From a bacterium (lineage in GTDB: Bacteria; Lindowbacteria; 2-12-FULL-62-27): DNA of 22,089 nucleotides. The notes beneath the pieces are model-generated. The model ran no database searches. It saw nothing but the letters and a program-made list of their open reading frames with translations, and was not told the DNA's origin. The stretch lies in assembly GCA_016202645.1 (NCBI GenBank), contig JACQOF010000072.1, positions 1-22,089 of the forward strand, written 5' to 3'. Within the stretch, counting starts at the first letter, position 1. The number at the start of each line of letters is the position of its first letter. This document shows positions 1-7,457 of the stretch, piece after piece. The position numbers and the translations under genes were made by a program.

Positions 1-114
1 CGGCACAAGCATGCGGAGGGGACAGGGATGGATAGTCCCCGGAGCAGTGCCGCGCGCAACCAAGGATGGTGAGCACGGCACAAGCATGCGGAGGGGACAG
101 GGATGGATAGTCCC
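1..114. repeat. R1 repeat, two copies with 75-bp period
   Basis: A 39-bp block starting CGGCACAAGC and ending GATAGTCCC occurs at 1-39 and again, identical, at 76-114; the 36 bp between complete a 75-bp period. Each block holds a small inverted repeat, GGGGAC and GTCCCC around an 11-nt loop. The spacer contains a mini-hairpin at 59-70 (ACCA-AGGA-TGGT). The same unit with the same 75-bp period recurs at 2332-2424, so this is a dispersed family. It opens reading frames on the plus strand, but I regard these as non-coding. Confidence 0.85.
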
Positions 115-125
115 TTGCAAAGCCC

Positions 126-204
126 GTCACCCCCGCGAAAGCGGGGGTCCAGACGCCGTTTCCGACTTGGCTGCCGACTGGATTCCCGCTTTCGCGGGAA
201 TGAC
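126..204. repeat. Inverted pair of REP-like GAAA hairpins
   Basis: Two palindromes face each other. The first, 130-147, is CCCCCGC-GAAA-GCGGGGG on the plus strand. The second, 182-201, is ATTCCCGC-TTTC-GCGGGAAT, which gives a GAAA tetraloop on the minus strand. The element begins GTCA and ends TGAC. It resembles the BIME-like arrangement of REP sequences. It lies just past the stop of the ClC gene, so the minus-strand hairpin could act as a weak terminator or mRNA end, although no T-run follows. Confidence 0.85.
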
Positions 205-233
205 GATTGTAAAGAGACTTCGGTGACACCACA

Positions 234-2030
234 CTAATGCATCTCCCTCAAAATCTCCCTCTCATAAGCCACCAGCACGTCATCGCTCCGCAAAATCCCC
301 ACGCAAGTTTTTCGATCCGTTCCGGACAGTACCGGCAGGACGTGAAGGGGCTGGGATTCAAGGCGGACCAGTGCGTCGAATAGACTCATGTCCGGGGTCG
401 CGTGGATTTCGGCGCGCCGCCGGACGTCGGAGGCCACCAGGTTGTGGATGAATTCCCGGTCGAGCAGGATTTCCCGAATGTCGTCGAGACTGACCATTCC
501 CATAAAATCGCCGGCCGGATCGACCACCGGAAGATCGTTCAGGTTTTTGTCACGCATGAGTTCCAGGACTTCCGGCAGAGGCGTCTGGTCGTGAATTTTT
601 GGAGGATCGGTCAGCATCGCCTCCCGAACCGTCATGGCGGCAAGCCGCTCTCCGTCCGCCGAGAGATAGGGGGAGAGACCCTTGCGAGCGAGCGGCAGGG
701 TGTAGAGGGAATGGGGTTCGAGGCGATAGGAGACCAGAAGGCTGGTTGAAACAGCGGTCATCAGGGGAAGGATGATCTGGTAGCTGTCGGTCATTTCGAA
801 AATGATGATGACCGCCGTCATCGGCGCGCGCAGGCATCCGGCCACGGCCGCGGCCATGCCGACCAGCGCGTAGGCGCCGGCGTCCGGCGTCACGTTGGGC
901 ACGAGGCGGTGGGCGAGCAGCCCGAAGGCGGCGCCGAAGGAGGACCCCCAGAACAAGGTCGGAGCGAACACGCCGCCGGAGGACCCGGACCCCAAGGTGC
1001 AACTGGTGGCGAAGATTTTCACGAAGGCCAGCGCGAGCAGGAGAAGAAACGCGTTGAGCGTGAAATCGGCCTTGAGGGTGAGCGCCGCTTCGACCGCATG
1101 GTAATTGGATCCCAGGACCTGCGGAAACAGGATGCCAAGCGCTCCCACGGCCAGACCTCCCAGCCCCATCTTCGCGTAGTCGGACCAGTCTCGCCTCGTA
1201 AAGAATTGTTCCAGCGCGTCCATGGCGCGGATGAAGGCGAAGGACAGGACGCCGCAGCCACCGCCCAGCAGGAAATAAAACCCAAAATCATAAATGCTTT
1301 TGATGAAGTGGTGAACGGGTATCTCGAAGGCCGGATGATCGCCGAAATAGGCACGGCCCGCCACCGCGCCCGTGACCGACGCGATGAGGATGGGAAACAG
1401 ATTGAGGCTGGACCGGACAAGCAGGACTTCCACCGCGAAAATGACGCCGGCGATGGGGGCGTTGAAGGTTGTGGATATTCCGGCGGCCGCGCCGGCGGCG
1501 ACGATGGTCCGAAGCTGTTCCCGGCTGAAGCGGATTTTCTGGCCGATGGTCGACGCGATCGCCGCCCCGATCTGGATGATGGGTCCCTCACGGCCGGCGC
1601 TCCCGCCCGAGCCGATGCAGATCGAGGAAGCCAGAAGCTTGATCAGCGACAATCGTCCCCGCAGGCGGCCGCCGTTTACCGCCAGGGCCTCGAGAACCGG
1701 CGGCACCCCATGTCCGCGGGCTTCGCGGGCGCCGTAAATCAACAGCGGCGCAGCAACGACCGCGCCGATGGCCGGCAGGATCAGGATGCGCCACCAGGGC
1801 ACGCCGGCTTCCGCGAGGTTTATGCCCGTCCCGACGCCGAACGAAAGGCGCTGAATGAGATCGATCAGTTCCCGAAACGCGATATTGGCCAGACCAACCG
1901 CCGCCCCCGCCAGAACCGCCGCCACGATCATCCGCTTGGATCCAAGGGGAAAAACCCGGGGAAGGGGCGTGTTCAATGTCCACTTCATCTGAAAATCTTC
2001 AAACATATTCCGCACCGGCCGCGCAAGCAT
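234..2030 (-). CDS. ClC-family chloride channel/transporter with C-terminal CBS pair
   Basis: This membrane protein moves chloride or another anion. The 598-residue frame has the ClC core at about residues 35-450 and two CBS domains at about 465-595, which in this family bind adenine nucleotides. The gating glutamate is present in GREGP (E148). The central-anion motif is GHGVP (H107) where E. coli ClC-ec1 has GSGIP. The internal proton-path glutamate of ClC-ec1 (E203) aligns with V202 in the stretch FAVEV. Val at this site is typical of channel-type ClCs, so strict H+/Cl- exchange is doubtful. A tyrosine in HSLYTLP fits the inner-gate tyrosine. The longest frame is given, but its ATG at 2030 lies in an R1-like remnant with no ribosome site, so ATGs at 2006 or 1988 are at least as likely. 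The gene stands alone, divergent from the tRNAs. Confidence 0.93.
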   Translation of the reverse strand: MLARPVRNMFEDFQMKWTLNTPLPRVFPLGSKRMIVAAVLAGAAVGLANIAFRELIDLIQRLSFGVGTGINLAEAGVPWWRILILPAIGAVVAAPLLIYGAREARGHGVPPVLEALAVNGGRLRGRLSLIKLLASSICIGSGGSAGREGPIIQIGAAIASTIGQKIRFSREQLRTIVAAGAAAGISTTFNAPIAGVIFAVEVLLVRSSLNLFPILIASVTGAVAGRAYFGDHPAFEIPVHHFIKSIYDFGFYFLLGGGCGVLSFAFIRAMDALEQFFTRRDWSDYAKMGLGGLAVGALGILFPQVLGSNYHAVEAALTLKADFTLNAFLLLLALAFVKIFATSCTLGSGSSGGVFAPTLFWGSSFGAAFGLLAHRLVPNVTPDAGAYALVGMAAAVAGCLRAPMTAVIIIFEMTDSYQIILPLMTAVSTSLLVSYRLEPHSLYTLPLARKGLSPYLSADGERLAAMTVREAMLTDPPKIHDQTPLPEVLELMRDKNLNDLPVVDPAGDFMGMVSLDDIREILLDREFIHNLVASDVRRRAEIHATPDMSLFDALVRLESQPLHVLPVLSGTDRKTCVGILRSDDVLVAYEREILREMH

Positions 2031-2043
2031 GTGGAGGGGATTG
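2019..2043. repeat. Degenerate R1 fragment at the ClC gene start
   Basis: About 20 of 25 positions match the beginning of the R1 unit at 76-100, including the run CAAGCATG and the run GGAGGGGA. It covers the first possible ATG of the ClC gene, so the first few codons of that gene may be repeat-derived or not translated. Confidence 0.5.
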
Positions 2044-2082
2044 CCCAGCGGGATAAAATTTATTAGGCTGGGGGTTCCGGTT

Positions 2083-2155
2083 GCCGAGGTAGCTCAGTCG
2101 GTAGAGCAGCTCCATGGTAAGGAGCAGGTCGTCGGTTCAATTCCGATCCTCGGCT
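2083..2155 (+). tRNA. tRNA-Thr(GGT)
   Basis: This is a full cloverleaf. The acceptor stem is GCCGAGG with CCTCGGC, the D-stem is GCTC/GAGC, the anticodon stem is GCTCC/GGAGC around loop ATGGTAA (anticodon GGT, reading ACC and ACU), and the T-stem is GTCGG/CCGAT around TTCAATT. The discriminator base is T. No CCA is encoded. A run of nine T starts at the discriminator and probably helps end transcription. Confidence 0.95.
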
Positions 2156-2178
2156 TTTTTTTTGTATCTTGTGTAAAC

Positions 2179-2238
2179 CGCACCTGTTGTCGGCAGCTCC
2201 GCCATCCATGGCTTCGCTGAAACCCCGAAACAGGTGCG
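2179..2238. repeat. Inverted repeat between the two tRNAs
   Basis: The 10-bp arms CGCACCTGTT (2179-2188) and AACAGGTGCG (2229-2238) are perfect complements. The 40-nt loop contains the mini-hairpin GCCA-TCCA-TGGC at 2201-2212, related to others in this window. It could be a terminator of the Thr tRNA, a processing signal or a small mobile hairpin; the sequence does not decide. Confidence 0.7.
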
Positions 2239-2254
2239 AAAACATCCTGTTTTC

Positions 2255-2328
2255 GGCGGCGTACCCAAGAGGCCCAAGGGAGCGGTCTGCAAAACCGCGA
2301 TTCACCGGTTCAAATCCGGTCGCCGCCT
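2255..2328 (+). tRNA. tRNA-Cys(GCA)
   Basis: This is a full cloverleaf. The acceptor stem is GGCGGCG with CGCCGCC, the anticodon stem is GCGGT/ACCGC around loop CTGCAAA (anticodon GCA), and the T-arm is ACCGG-TTCAAAT-CCGGT. The discriminator is T, the usual identity base for bacterial tRNA-Cys. No complete CCA is encoded; the next bases are CATACAGG. An R1 array starts four bases after the tRNA ends. Confidence 0.95.
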
Positions 2329-2331
2329 CAT

Positions 2332-2424
2332 ACAGGGATGTATAGTCCCCGGAGCAGCGCCGCGCGCAACCATGGATGGTGAGCACGGCGCAAGATTGCG
2401 GAGGGGACAGGGATGTATAGTCCC
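2332..2424. repeat. R1 repeat array, second locus
   Basis: A truncated R1 unit (2332-2350) is followed by the spacer and a full unit (2386-2424). The core ACAGGGATG recurs at exactly 75 bp, the same period as at 1-114. The unit differs by a few bases: TGTATAG instead of TGGATAG, and AAGATTGCGG instead of AAGCATGCGG. The last copy sits in a perfect hairpin, ACAGGGA-TGTATAG-TCCCTGT (2407-2427). The spacer holds ACCA-TGGA-TGGT at 2369-2380. The left edge of the array abuts the 3' end of tRNA-Cys. Confidence 0.85.
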
Positions 2425-2440
2425 TGTTGCCTCAACCCAA

Positions 2441-2462
2441 GGTTTGCCATGGATGGCAAACC
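2441..2462. repeat. Mini-hairpin with TGGA loop
   Basis: A perfect 9-bp stem, GGTTTGCCA/TGGCAAACC, encloses TGGA. It shares the CCATGGATGG core with small hairpins at 2369-2380 and 20934-20945. No gene is nearby in this 245-bp stretch between tRNA-Cys and the cytochrome gene. Confidence 0.75.
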
Positions 2463-2496
2463 CTCCAACACAAGCAATAGGGACCTCCGGCCTTGA

Positions 2497-2528
2497 GTAT
2501 CGGAGAAACGGTGTATCGGAGTATCGGA
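2497..2528. repeat. Octamer tandem repeat GTATCGGA
   Basis: GTATCGGA occurs at 2497, 2513 and 2521. The intervening 8 bases (2505-2512) are a degenerate unit, so all four are in an 8-bp register. It is a short tandem array in non-coding DNA, similar in style to the heptamer arrays at 6549 and 17414. Confidence 0.7.
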
Positions 2529-2546
2529 GAGAATAAAGCAGACTGG

Positions 2547-2566
2547 ATTCCCGCTTTCGCGGGAAT
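2547..2566 (-). terminator. Solitary REP-like hairpin after the cytochrome gene
   Basis: On the minus strand this reads ATTCCCGC-GAAA-GCGGGAAT, a perfect 8-bp stem closed by a GNRA tetraloop, starting 7 bases past the octahaem cytochrome gene. It is the same hairpin as at 182-201, 11139-11158 and 11212-11231. As the first stable structure after a very long operon it could protect or end the mRNA 3' end. There is no U-run, so factor-independent termination is not shown. Confidence 0.5.
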
Positions 2567-2573
2567 GACGAAA

Positions 2574-5450
2574 CTACTTCAAAGTGAGAATGTGATCCCG
2601 TAGCGCGCGGATTTGTTTTGGGGCGCTGCCGTCCAGCATGTCGGGAATGGGGGACTGGCCTTCGGTGAAGTAGGTCGGCATGCGGGTGCCGGGCATGAGC
2701 TGGTTGGGGTCGGAGAGCCAGTCGAGGATCCAGTCCGGGTTGAGGCGGGATTTGGCCATGGCGAGGTCCGGCGCCAGGTCGCCGGCGGCGCGGCCTTCCG
2801 GTTTCTGCCCGCCCACCACGTGGCATTTCATGCACTGCAGTTTGTCGAACATCACACCGCCCGCGGCCGCGAGTTCGGCGTTCGGGCGGTGATGGTCTTT
2901 GGGGCGATACACCGTTTGCACGTCGTCCATGGCCTGGAAGTACGTGATGATCGCGGTGGCTTCCTCGTCCGTGAATCCGAACGTCGGCATCCGCACATTC
3001 AGCCACGGGCGGATCGTGCCTGGATTTTTTAGAAATTCGTAGAGCCAGTATCCCTGAACTTTTTTGCCTTCTCCCCACAAAATCGGCGGCGCCAGTCCCG
3101 CGTCCTCCGTATAATACGCCCGGATGACGCCGTCGTGGCCGTCCATGGTGTGACACCCGTAACAGTTCCGGTCGCGGACCATCCGGCGGCCCTTCTCAAC
3201 CAGTTCTTCCCGGGCGCTCAGATGGCGACGGCGTTCCGGCCGCACCTGGTCCTTGGTGAGGGACAGAATGTGAATGACGAGTTTTTCGATCTGGTCCTCC
3301 GTGAAATCGAACTGCGGCATGCGGAGCTTGTCGAGTCGGTCCTTGATTTTGCCGTGATCGAAGGCTCTCGGGTCGGCGAGTTTCCTCCCGAACCATGCGG
3401 TACGGGTATGCTCGATGTCGTGGACCCCGCCGAAATCCAGTTTGTCGAGGTCCTTGCTTCCCTCCTCGCTCAGCTCCGTTCCGATGGGATTGGTTTTCTC
3501 GAATCCGGAAATGTCATGGCATCCAAAACATCCGTAGTGGCCGATCAACTTCTGCCCGGCCGCCACCCATTTTTCCCGCGGTTGCATGTCCCGCAGTTTG
3601 TCCGTGATGGCCGTCGACGTCATTTTGGCCGACCATGCGTCCCGGAGGATCGCGTCGACTTCCGTCGATTCTCCCTGGGGCGCCGGCGCCGCGTCAAACT
3701 CGCGATTTTTCAGGCCGATGAGATACGCCGTCACGTCCGCGGCCTCGGTCTCTGTCAGCCGGAGGCTCGGCATTTTGGTGTGCTCAAAATAACGCGTTGG
3801 TTCCCGAAGCCATGTGTAGAGCCAGTTTCTCGATGTGATTTTACTGCCGAGACCAGCAAGGTCCGGCCCGAAGCGGTCTTTGTCGGCGATCAGGCCCGGC
3901 TCGCCGGGATTTTGCGTGAGGGTGTGACAGCCGCGGCACCCGACCGACTCGAATAGTTCCCGCCCGCGCGCCGAATCTCCGGCGCCCGGCGCGTCGTCAA
4001 ACCGGGTGTGAGGTTTGCCCTGGTCGTAGAGATAGGCCGTGATCGCTTCGATCTCCGCGTCACTGCGCCGGACGTCTTCGGGCGCCGATGTATTCGACAA
4101 ATCAAAAAATCTCGGCATCCGGGTGGTGGGCCGGAAGGCCTTGGGATTTTTCAGCCATTTCTTGACCCACGCAGGCGATACTTTTTCCTGCAAGTGCGTG
4201 AGGGGCGGCCCGGGTTTTCTCAGTTCCGTAAATCCGACCGTCTTGTGACAGCCGTAGCATCCGTAATCCTCAAAGATCCTGCGGCCGGCGTTCAGGGCGG
4301 GGGCTTCTGGAATTTCGACGACTCCCTGGTGGCATTTCAGGCAGGAGGCTTCGACCTGATCGCCCGGAAGCATCAGGTAATCCCAGAGAAAATCCGAGAG
4401 GTGTTCGTGGTCGAGAGGTTTCCAGTGATATTTCTTTTTCCAGACTTTCAGGTCTTCCTCCGTTTTGGGCGTGTGCCCGGCGTCGAGGAAACTCAGGGCC
4501 TGGCCCGCGCCGCCGTGGCAGGCCGAGCATCCGAACCGGTCGAGGGGGTGTTTGGATTTGGATCCGACGAAGAGGTCGAGCCGGGGATGCGCCCGGAACG
4601 GCTGTTTGACTTCGTCGAGGTCATACCCGGCCTTGACGATGTTTCCCTCCCCGTCCCGCGTACTTTCCTTTTCGATCCCGAGGTGGCAGGTGTGGCACCG
4701 GTCGACTTTTTCAACCACGAGAAAATTATAATCGTCGTGGAGGTCCGGGAGAGGGACTTGCTGGATCTTGTTGGTCGGCGCGACGAAGTCGAGAATGGGC
4801 GCGTTCAGGAGGAACTTGAGGGGGCTTGGCGACAGTTTTTCGATTTTGGCCTGCAGGAGATTCCGATCCTTGAGCGCCCGGTCCAGGGCTTTTTTGAGCT
4901 GGTCCCGCCGTTCGGTAAACGCGTTCGCCCGGGTCTCGATGTCCTTGATCGTTGCCTCCTCCCTCATGAGTTCCTGTTTGGCGTCGAGGTATGTTTTTTC
5001 GAGAAGATCAAACCGCTGTTTGGCCACGGGGTCCGGCCCGTGTTTGATGTGTTCCTCGTACTGGAAGCGTCCGGCGTCGAGTTCGGATTTGGCGAAAGCC
5101 ATCGTCGTTTTTTTCTTCTCGATCCGCGCCTGAGACCGGTTCCGTTCATCGAGGATTTTTTCGTGTTCCGCGCGGTTCTGTTTGAGGCTTGCTTCCTCGG
5201 TTTTCAGATCCTGTTTCAGCTGGTTGATCTTGTCCTGGTCCAGCGTGCTTTGCACAGCCACGAGTTCCGCCCGCGCGCGTTTGCGTTCCTCCTTCTCGAA
5301 CTGCCGCTGGTATCCCTTCCAGTCCCGGTCGTAATCGTCCCAGGACATCCAGAGGATCACCGCGAGCATGGCGACGGCGGACAGGAAAAACACTTTGTGG
5401 ACCGCGTCCATGTCCCTGAAATATTTATCCGCCGGCGGTTTCTGGGCCAT
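2574..5450 (-). CDS. Membrane-anchored octahaem cytochrome c of a Rieske/cytochrome b complex
   Basis: This is the probable electron acceptor subunit of the quinol-oxidising complex encoded just upstream. The 958 residues start with a short cytoplasmic tail and one membrane segment (about 17-36), then a long charged coiled coil (about 45-205). Eight CxxCH haem sites follow: CHTCH 252, CSACH 308, CLKCH 370, CYGCH 398, CRGCH 505, CFGCH 641, CYGCH 763 and CMKCH 873. The last five each head a class-I-like cytochrome c domain with a downstream MP axial-methionine motif (RMPRF, KMPSL, RMPQF, RMPTF, RMPTY). The first three lack this and are probably differently ligated. The gene starts 2 bp after the cytochrome b gene stop, with no clear ribosome site, which suggests translational coupling. 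Similar large multihaem subunits accompany Rieske/b complexes in several phyla. The coiled coil is unusual and has no known role. Confidence 0.92.
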   Translation of the reverse strand: MAQKPPADKYFRDMDAVHKVFFLSAVAMLAVILWMSWDDYDRDWKGYQRQFEKEERKRARAELVAVQSTLDQDKINQLKQDLKTEEASLKQNRAEHEKILDERNRSQARIEKKKTTMAFAKSELDAGRFQYEEHIKHGPDPVAKQRFDLLEKTYLDAKQELMREEATIKDIETRANAFTERRDQLKKALDRALKDRNLLQAKIEKLSPSPLKFLLNAPILDFVAPTNKIQQVPLPDLHDDYNFLVVEKVDRCHTCHLGIEKESTRDGEGNIVKAGYDLDEVKQPFRAHPRLDLFVGSKSKHPLDRFGCSACHGGAGQALSFLDAGHTPKTEEDLKVWKKKYHWKPLDHEHLSDFLWDYLMLPGDQVEASCLKCHQGVVEIPEAPALNAGRRIFEDYGCYGCHKTVGFTELRKPGPPLTHLQEKVSPAWVKKWLKNPKAFRPTTRMPRFFDLSNTSAPEDVRRSDAEIEAITAYLYDQGKPHTRFDDAPGAGDSARGRELFESVGCRGCHTLTQNPGEPGLIADKDRFGPDLAGLGSKITSRNWLYTWLREPTRYFEHTKMPSLRLTETEAADVTAYLIGLKNREFDAAPAPQGESTEVDAILRDAWSAKMTSTAITDKLRDMQPREKWVAAGQKLIGHYGCFGCHDISGFEKTNPIGTELSEEGSKDLDKLDFGGVHDIEHTRTAWFGRKLADPRAFDHGKIKDRLDKLRMPQFDFTEDQIEKLVIHILSLTKDQVRPERRRHLSAREELVEKGRRMVRDRNCYGCHTMDGHDGVIRAYYTEDAGLAPPILWGEGKKVQGYWLYEFLKNPGTIRPWLNVRMPTFGFTDEEATAIITYFQAMDDVQTVYRPKDHHRPNAELAAAGGVMFDKLQCMKCHVVGGQKPEGRAAGDLAPDLAMAKSRLNPDWILDWLSDPNQLMPGTRMPTYFTEGQSPIPDMLDGSAPKQIRALRDHILTLK

Positions 5451-5452
5451 GG

Positions 5453-6532
5453 TCAGATGTTGAAGAAGTACTCGGTGATGGCGACGAAGTATTTGAGGTT
5501 AAACATCCACCGGCAGACCATTTTGATCGGCAGGAGCATCATCATCAGGAAATGAAACATGAAAACGTTGTACCGGAGCAGACCCATCTTGGCGTAAAAG
5601 TTCTTGAGGACCGTTTTGGCCAGAAGGATTGGCAGGACGAACGTGTATCCGGCAATCAGCGCGAGGCCCCAGATTTCCCTCGGCAGCCAGTGGGACGGCA
5701 TGCCGGTTCCCAGAATCTTGATGTAGATGATCTCGCTCAAGTTGATGTTCACCAGCGGCTCGACTTTGTGAACGTCCCAGAATTCGTACGGCCCGAAAAA
5801 GTTCCAGTTGGGGCCGCGGAAGAACGTCCCGAGCATGATCAGGGTCACCCAGAGAAACAGAAACCCGAAAAGATAAACCGTAATCGCCATTCTGCGATGT
5901 TTCAGCGTGTAGTATCCGACGCCCCGCGGGTTGATGTCCATGTAGGGAATGCAGATGAGCCCCGTGATGATGAGGGTCGGAAAGACGACGCCGGCGAGCC
6001 ACGGGTCGAAGTAGACCAGCATTTCCTGCAGGCCCAGAAAATACCAGGGCGCTTTGGACGGATTGGGGGCTTTGAAGGGACTGGCGGGTTGTTCGAGAGG
6101 CGCCTTAAGTTCAATGGACCACACCGTGAGGAGGACGCCGACGATGACCGCCGCCAGAAATTCGATGTAGACGAGGTCCGGCCAGACAAAGATCGTTTCA
6201 TTCCCCTCTTTTTCCACGGGCGGCAGTCCCCGTTCGATGCGTTCGTCGTTGATCGCGGCCTGTCGAAGGGCCATCCAGACGCAGAAGCCCGAGAGAAAGA
6301 GCATCATCGTGATGGGGACGTTGTCGGGTTTGGCGACGATGTGGCGGAAATTGTTGTCGAGGAGAGACACCGCGTAGAATACCACCGCCGCCAGCAAGAT
6401 GCCGCCGGCCACTGCCGGTCTCGAAAGGAGCCTGTAGTAATGGAGGACCAGAAAGAACAGGACCGCCACGAGCGGCAGAAAGATCGTCGGCGCCGCGAGG
6501 GTGTTGATGAGGTGCTTGAGGGTCTCGATCAT
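5453..6532 (-). CDS. Cytochrome b C-terminal half (subunit IV-like) with extra membrane helices
   Basis: This 359-residue subunit corresponds to PetD/subunit IV plus additions, with about eight membrane segments. Three lie before the part that aligns to subunit IV (near residues 13-31, 38-58 and 75-93). It should form half of the quinol-oxidation (Qo) site with Rieske. The Qo motif, PEWY in standard cytochrome b, reads APWY here (residues 161-164, in KAPWYFLGLQE), so the proton-accepting glutamate is missing at that position; E170 lies a little downstream. VWPDLVY (116-122) fits the start of the subunit IV domain. The gene follows the b6 half after a 97-bp gap that contains a large hairpin. 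Its own ATG has no ribosome site right before it; a GAGGAG lies at 6626-6631, far upstream. Confidence 0.9.
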   Translation of the reverse strand: MIETLKHLINTLAAPTIFLPLVAVLFFLVLHYYRLLSRPAVAGGILLAAVVFYAVSLLDNNFRHIVAKPDNVPITMMLFLSGFCVWMALRQAAINDERIERGLPPVEKEGNETIFVWPDLVYIEFLAAVIVGVLLTVWSIELKAPLEQPASPFKAPNPSKAPWYFLGLQEMLVYFDPWLAGVVFPTLIITGLICIPYMDINPRGVGYYTLKHRRMAITVYLFGFLFLWVTLIMLGTFFRGPNWNFFGPYEFWDVHKVEPLVNINLSEIIYIKILGTGMPSHWLPREIWGLALIAGYTFVLPILLAKTVLKNFYAKMGLLRYNVFMFHFLMMMLLPIKMVCRWMFNLKYFVAITEYFFNI

Positions 6533-6548
6533 GGTCTAAAATTCGCCA

Positions 6549-6618
6549 TTGGCTATTGGCTGTTGGCTATTGGCTCAACAGAATTGTGTTTGGCCAACAG
6601 CCAACAGCCATCAGCCAA
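6549..6618. repeat. Heptamer-built inverted repeat in the cytochrome b intergenic gap
   Basis: The left arm is four head-to-tail heptamers: TTGGCTA, TTGGCTG, TTGGCTA, TTGGCTC (6549-6576). The right arm (6593-6618) is the inverted series GCCAACA, GCCAACA, GCCATCA, GCCAA. The 26-nt arms pair at about 23 positions around an 18-nt loop. In the mRNA this would be a long stem between the b6-like gene and the next cytochrome b gene. The rest of the 97-bp gap holds the ribosome-like GAGGAG (6626-6631). Confidence 0.85.
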
Positions 6619-6625
6619 AAGCGCA

Positions 6626-6631
6626 CTCCTC
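6626..6631 (-). promoter_or_regulatory. Shine-Dalgarno GAGGAG separated from its gene by a hairpin
   Basis: The minus strand reads ATGAGGAGTGCGC across the stop codon of the b6-like gene. GAGGAG is the best ribosome site for the following cytochrome b gene, but that ATG is 94 bases further on, past the hairpin. A 14-codon reading frame starting with ATG at 6611 and stopping at 6567 lies in between. Folding of the hairpin could bring the site closer to the ATG; this is inference. Confidence 0.45.
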
Positions 6632-7445
6632 ATAACGGCTTGGAAAACTCGTCCGTCGGAGCGGAAATGCCGCCGTCCTTGCGGACGCGCCAGAAATGCG
6701 CCGCCATCAGAGTCGCGGCGGCGAGGGGGATGAAGACGCAGTGCAGGACATAAAATCTGAGAAGCGTGGCTTCGCCGACGAACGGCCCGCCGAGGAGCAC
6801 AAATCTCGCGTCGTCCGTCGCGTGGATGAGAGGGACGTCCTCCATTCCGAAGAGGCCGGGATTCAGAAGTTTTGATCCGGGGCCTTCGTGCCCGACAAAG
6901 GGCGTCGCGCGGGCCATGTTGGACCCGACGGTGATGGCCCAGATGGCGAGCTGGTCCCACGGGAGGAGGTAGCCGGTAAACGAGAGCAGGAGCGTGAGCG
7001 TGAGAAGCACGACGCCGATCCCCCAGTTAAATTCGCGGGGCGGCTTGTAGGAACCGGTCAAAAATACCCGGAGCATGTGCAGCCACACCGTGATGACCAT
7101 GGCGTGCGCCGCCCAGCGGTGAAGTTCGCGCATGATGCCGAGGGGCACGTGTTCCCGGAGGGCGAGGATGTCGTTATAGGCGTATTCGCCGACCGGCCTG
7201 TAGTAGAACATGAGAAGAACCCCCGTTAGGGTTTCGACGAGAAAGAGAAAAAACGTCAAACCGCCCATGCACCAGGTGTACGAGAGTTTCAGGGAATGGG
7301 AGGGGACTTTCGTGGGGTGCAGGTGCAAAAAGACGTTGGACAGAATGATGAGCACCCGGTTCCGGCGTGTATCGGGATATCCGTGCCGGATGATCGATTT
7401 CCAGACCTGCGAGTCCGTCACATACTTGGAAATATTAGACCACAT
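6630..7445 (-). CDS. Cytochrome b6-like N-terminal half of cytochrome b
   Basis: This is the dihaem membrane core of a Rieske/cytochrome b complex, 271 residues. Haem ligands are H109 and H123 in the second core helix (13 residues between) and H235 and H250 in the fourth (14 between, the b6 spacing). C59 in TWCMGGLT aligns with the cytochrome b6 cysteine that binds haem c(i) covalently, and FYYRP follows as in b6. An insertion of roughly 40 residues precedes the fourth core helix (about 176-222). The start is well supported: AGGAGGGG ends six bases before the ATG, and that ribosome site overlaps the Rieske stop codon, so the two genes are coupled. It differs from mitochondrial-type cytochrome b in being split from its C-terminal half. 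Confidence 0.94.
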   Translation of the reverse strand: MWSNISKYVTDSQVWKSIIRHGYPDTRRNRVLIILSNVFLHLHPTKVPSHSLKLSYTWCMGGLTFFLFLVETLTGVLLMFYYRPVGEYAYNDILALREHVPLGIMRELHRWAAHAMVITVWLHMLRVFLTGSYKPPREFNWGIGVVLLTLTLLLSFTGYLLPWDQLAIWAITVGSNMARATPFVGHEGPGSKLLNPGLFGMEDVPLIHATDDARFVLLGGPFVGEATLLRFYVLHCVFIPLAAATLMAAHFWRVRKDGGISAPTDEFSKPL

Positions 7446-7457
7446 GCCGCACCCCTC

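Noticed and set aside
11-226. 71-residue frame over the R1 and REP repeats
   Set aside because: The peptide is made of translated repeats (VPGAVPRATKDGEHG, ADWIPAFAGM) and has no independent support.
909-2066. 385-residue plus-strand reading frame opposite the ClC gene
   Set aside because: It is antisense to a clear ClC protein, has low-complexity Arg/Gly/Asp-rich composition and no domain, as expected for a GC-rich shadow.
4008-5555. 515-residue plus-strand reading frame opposite the octahaem cytochrome
   Set aside because: It mirrors the coiled-coil and haem coding sequence, no domain is seen and no ribosome site; a shadow.
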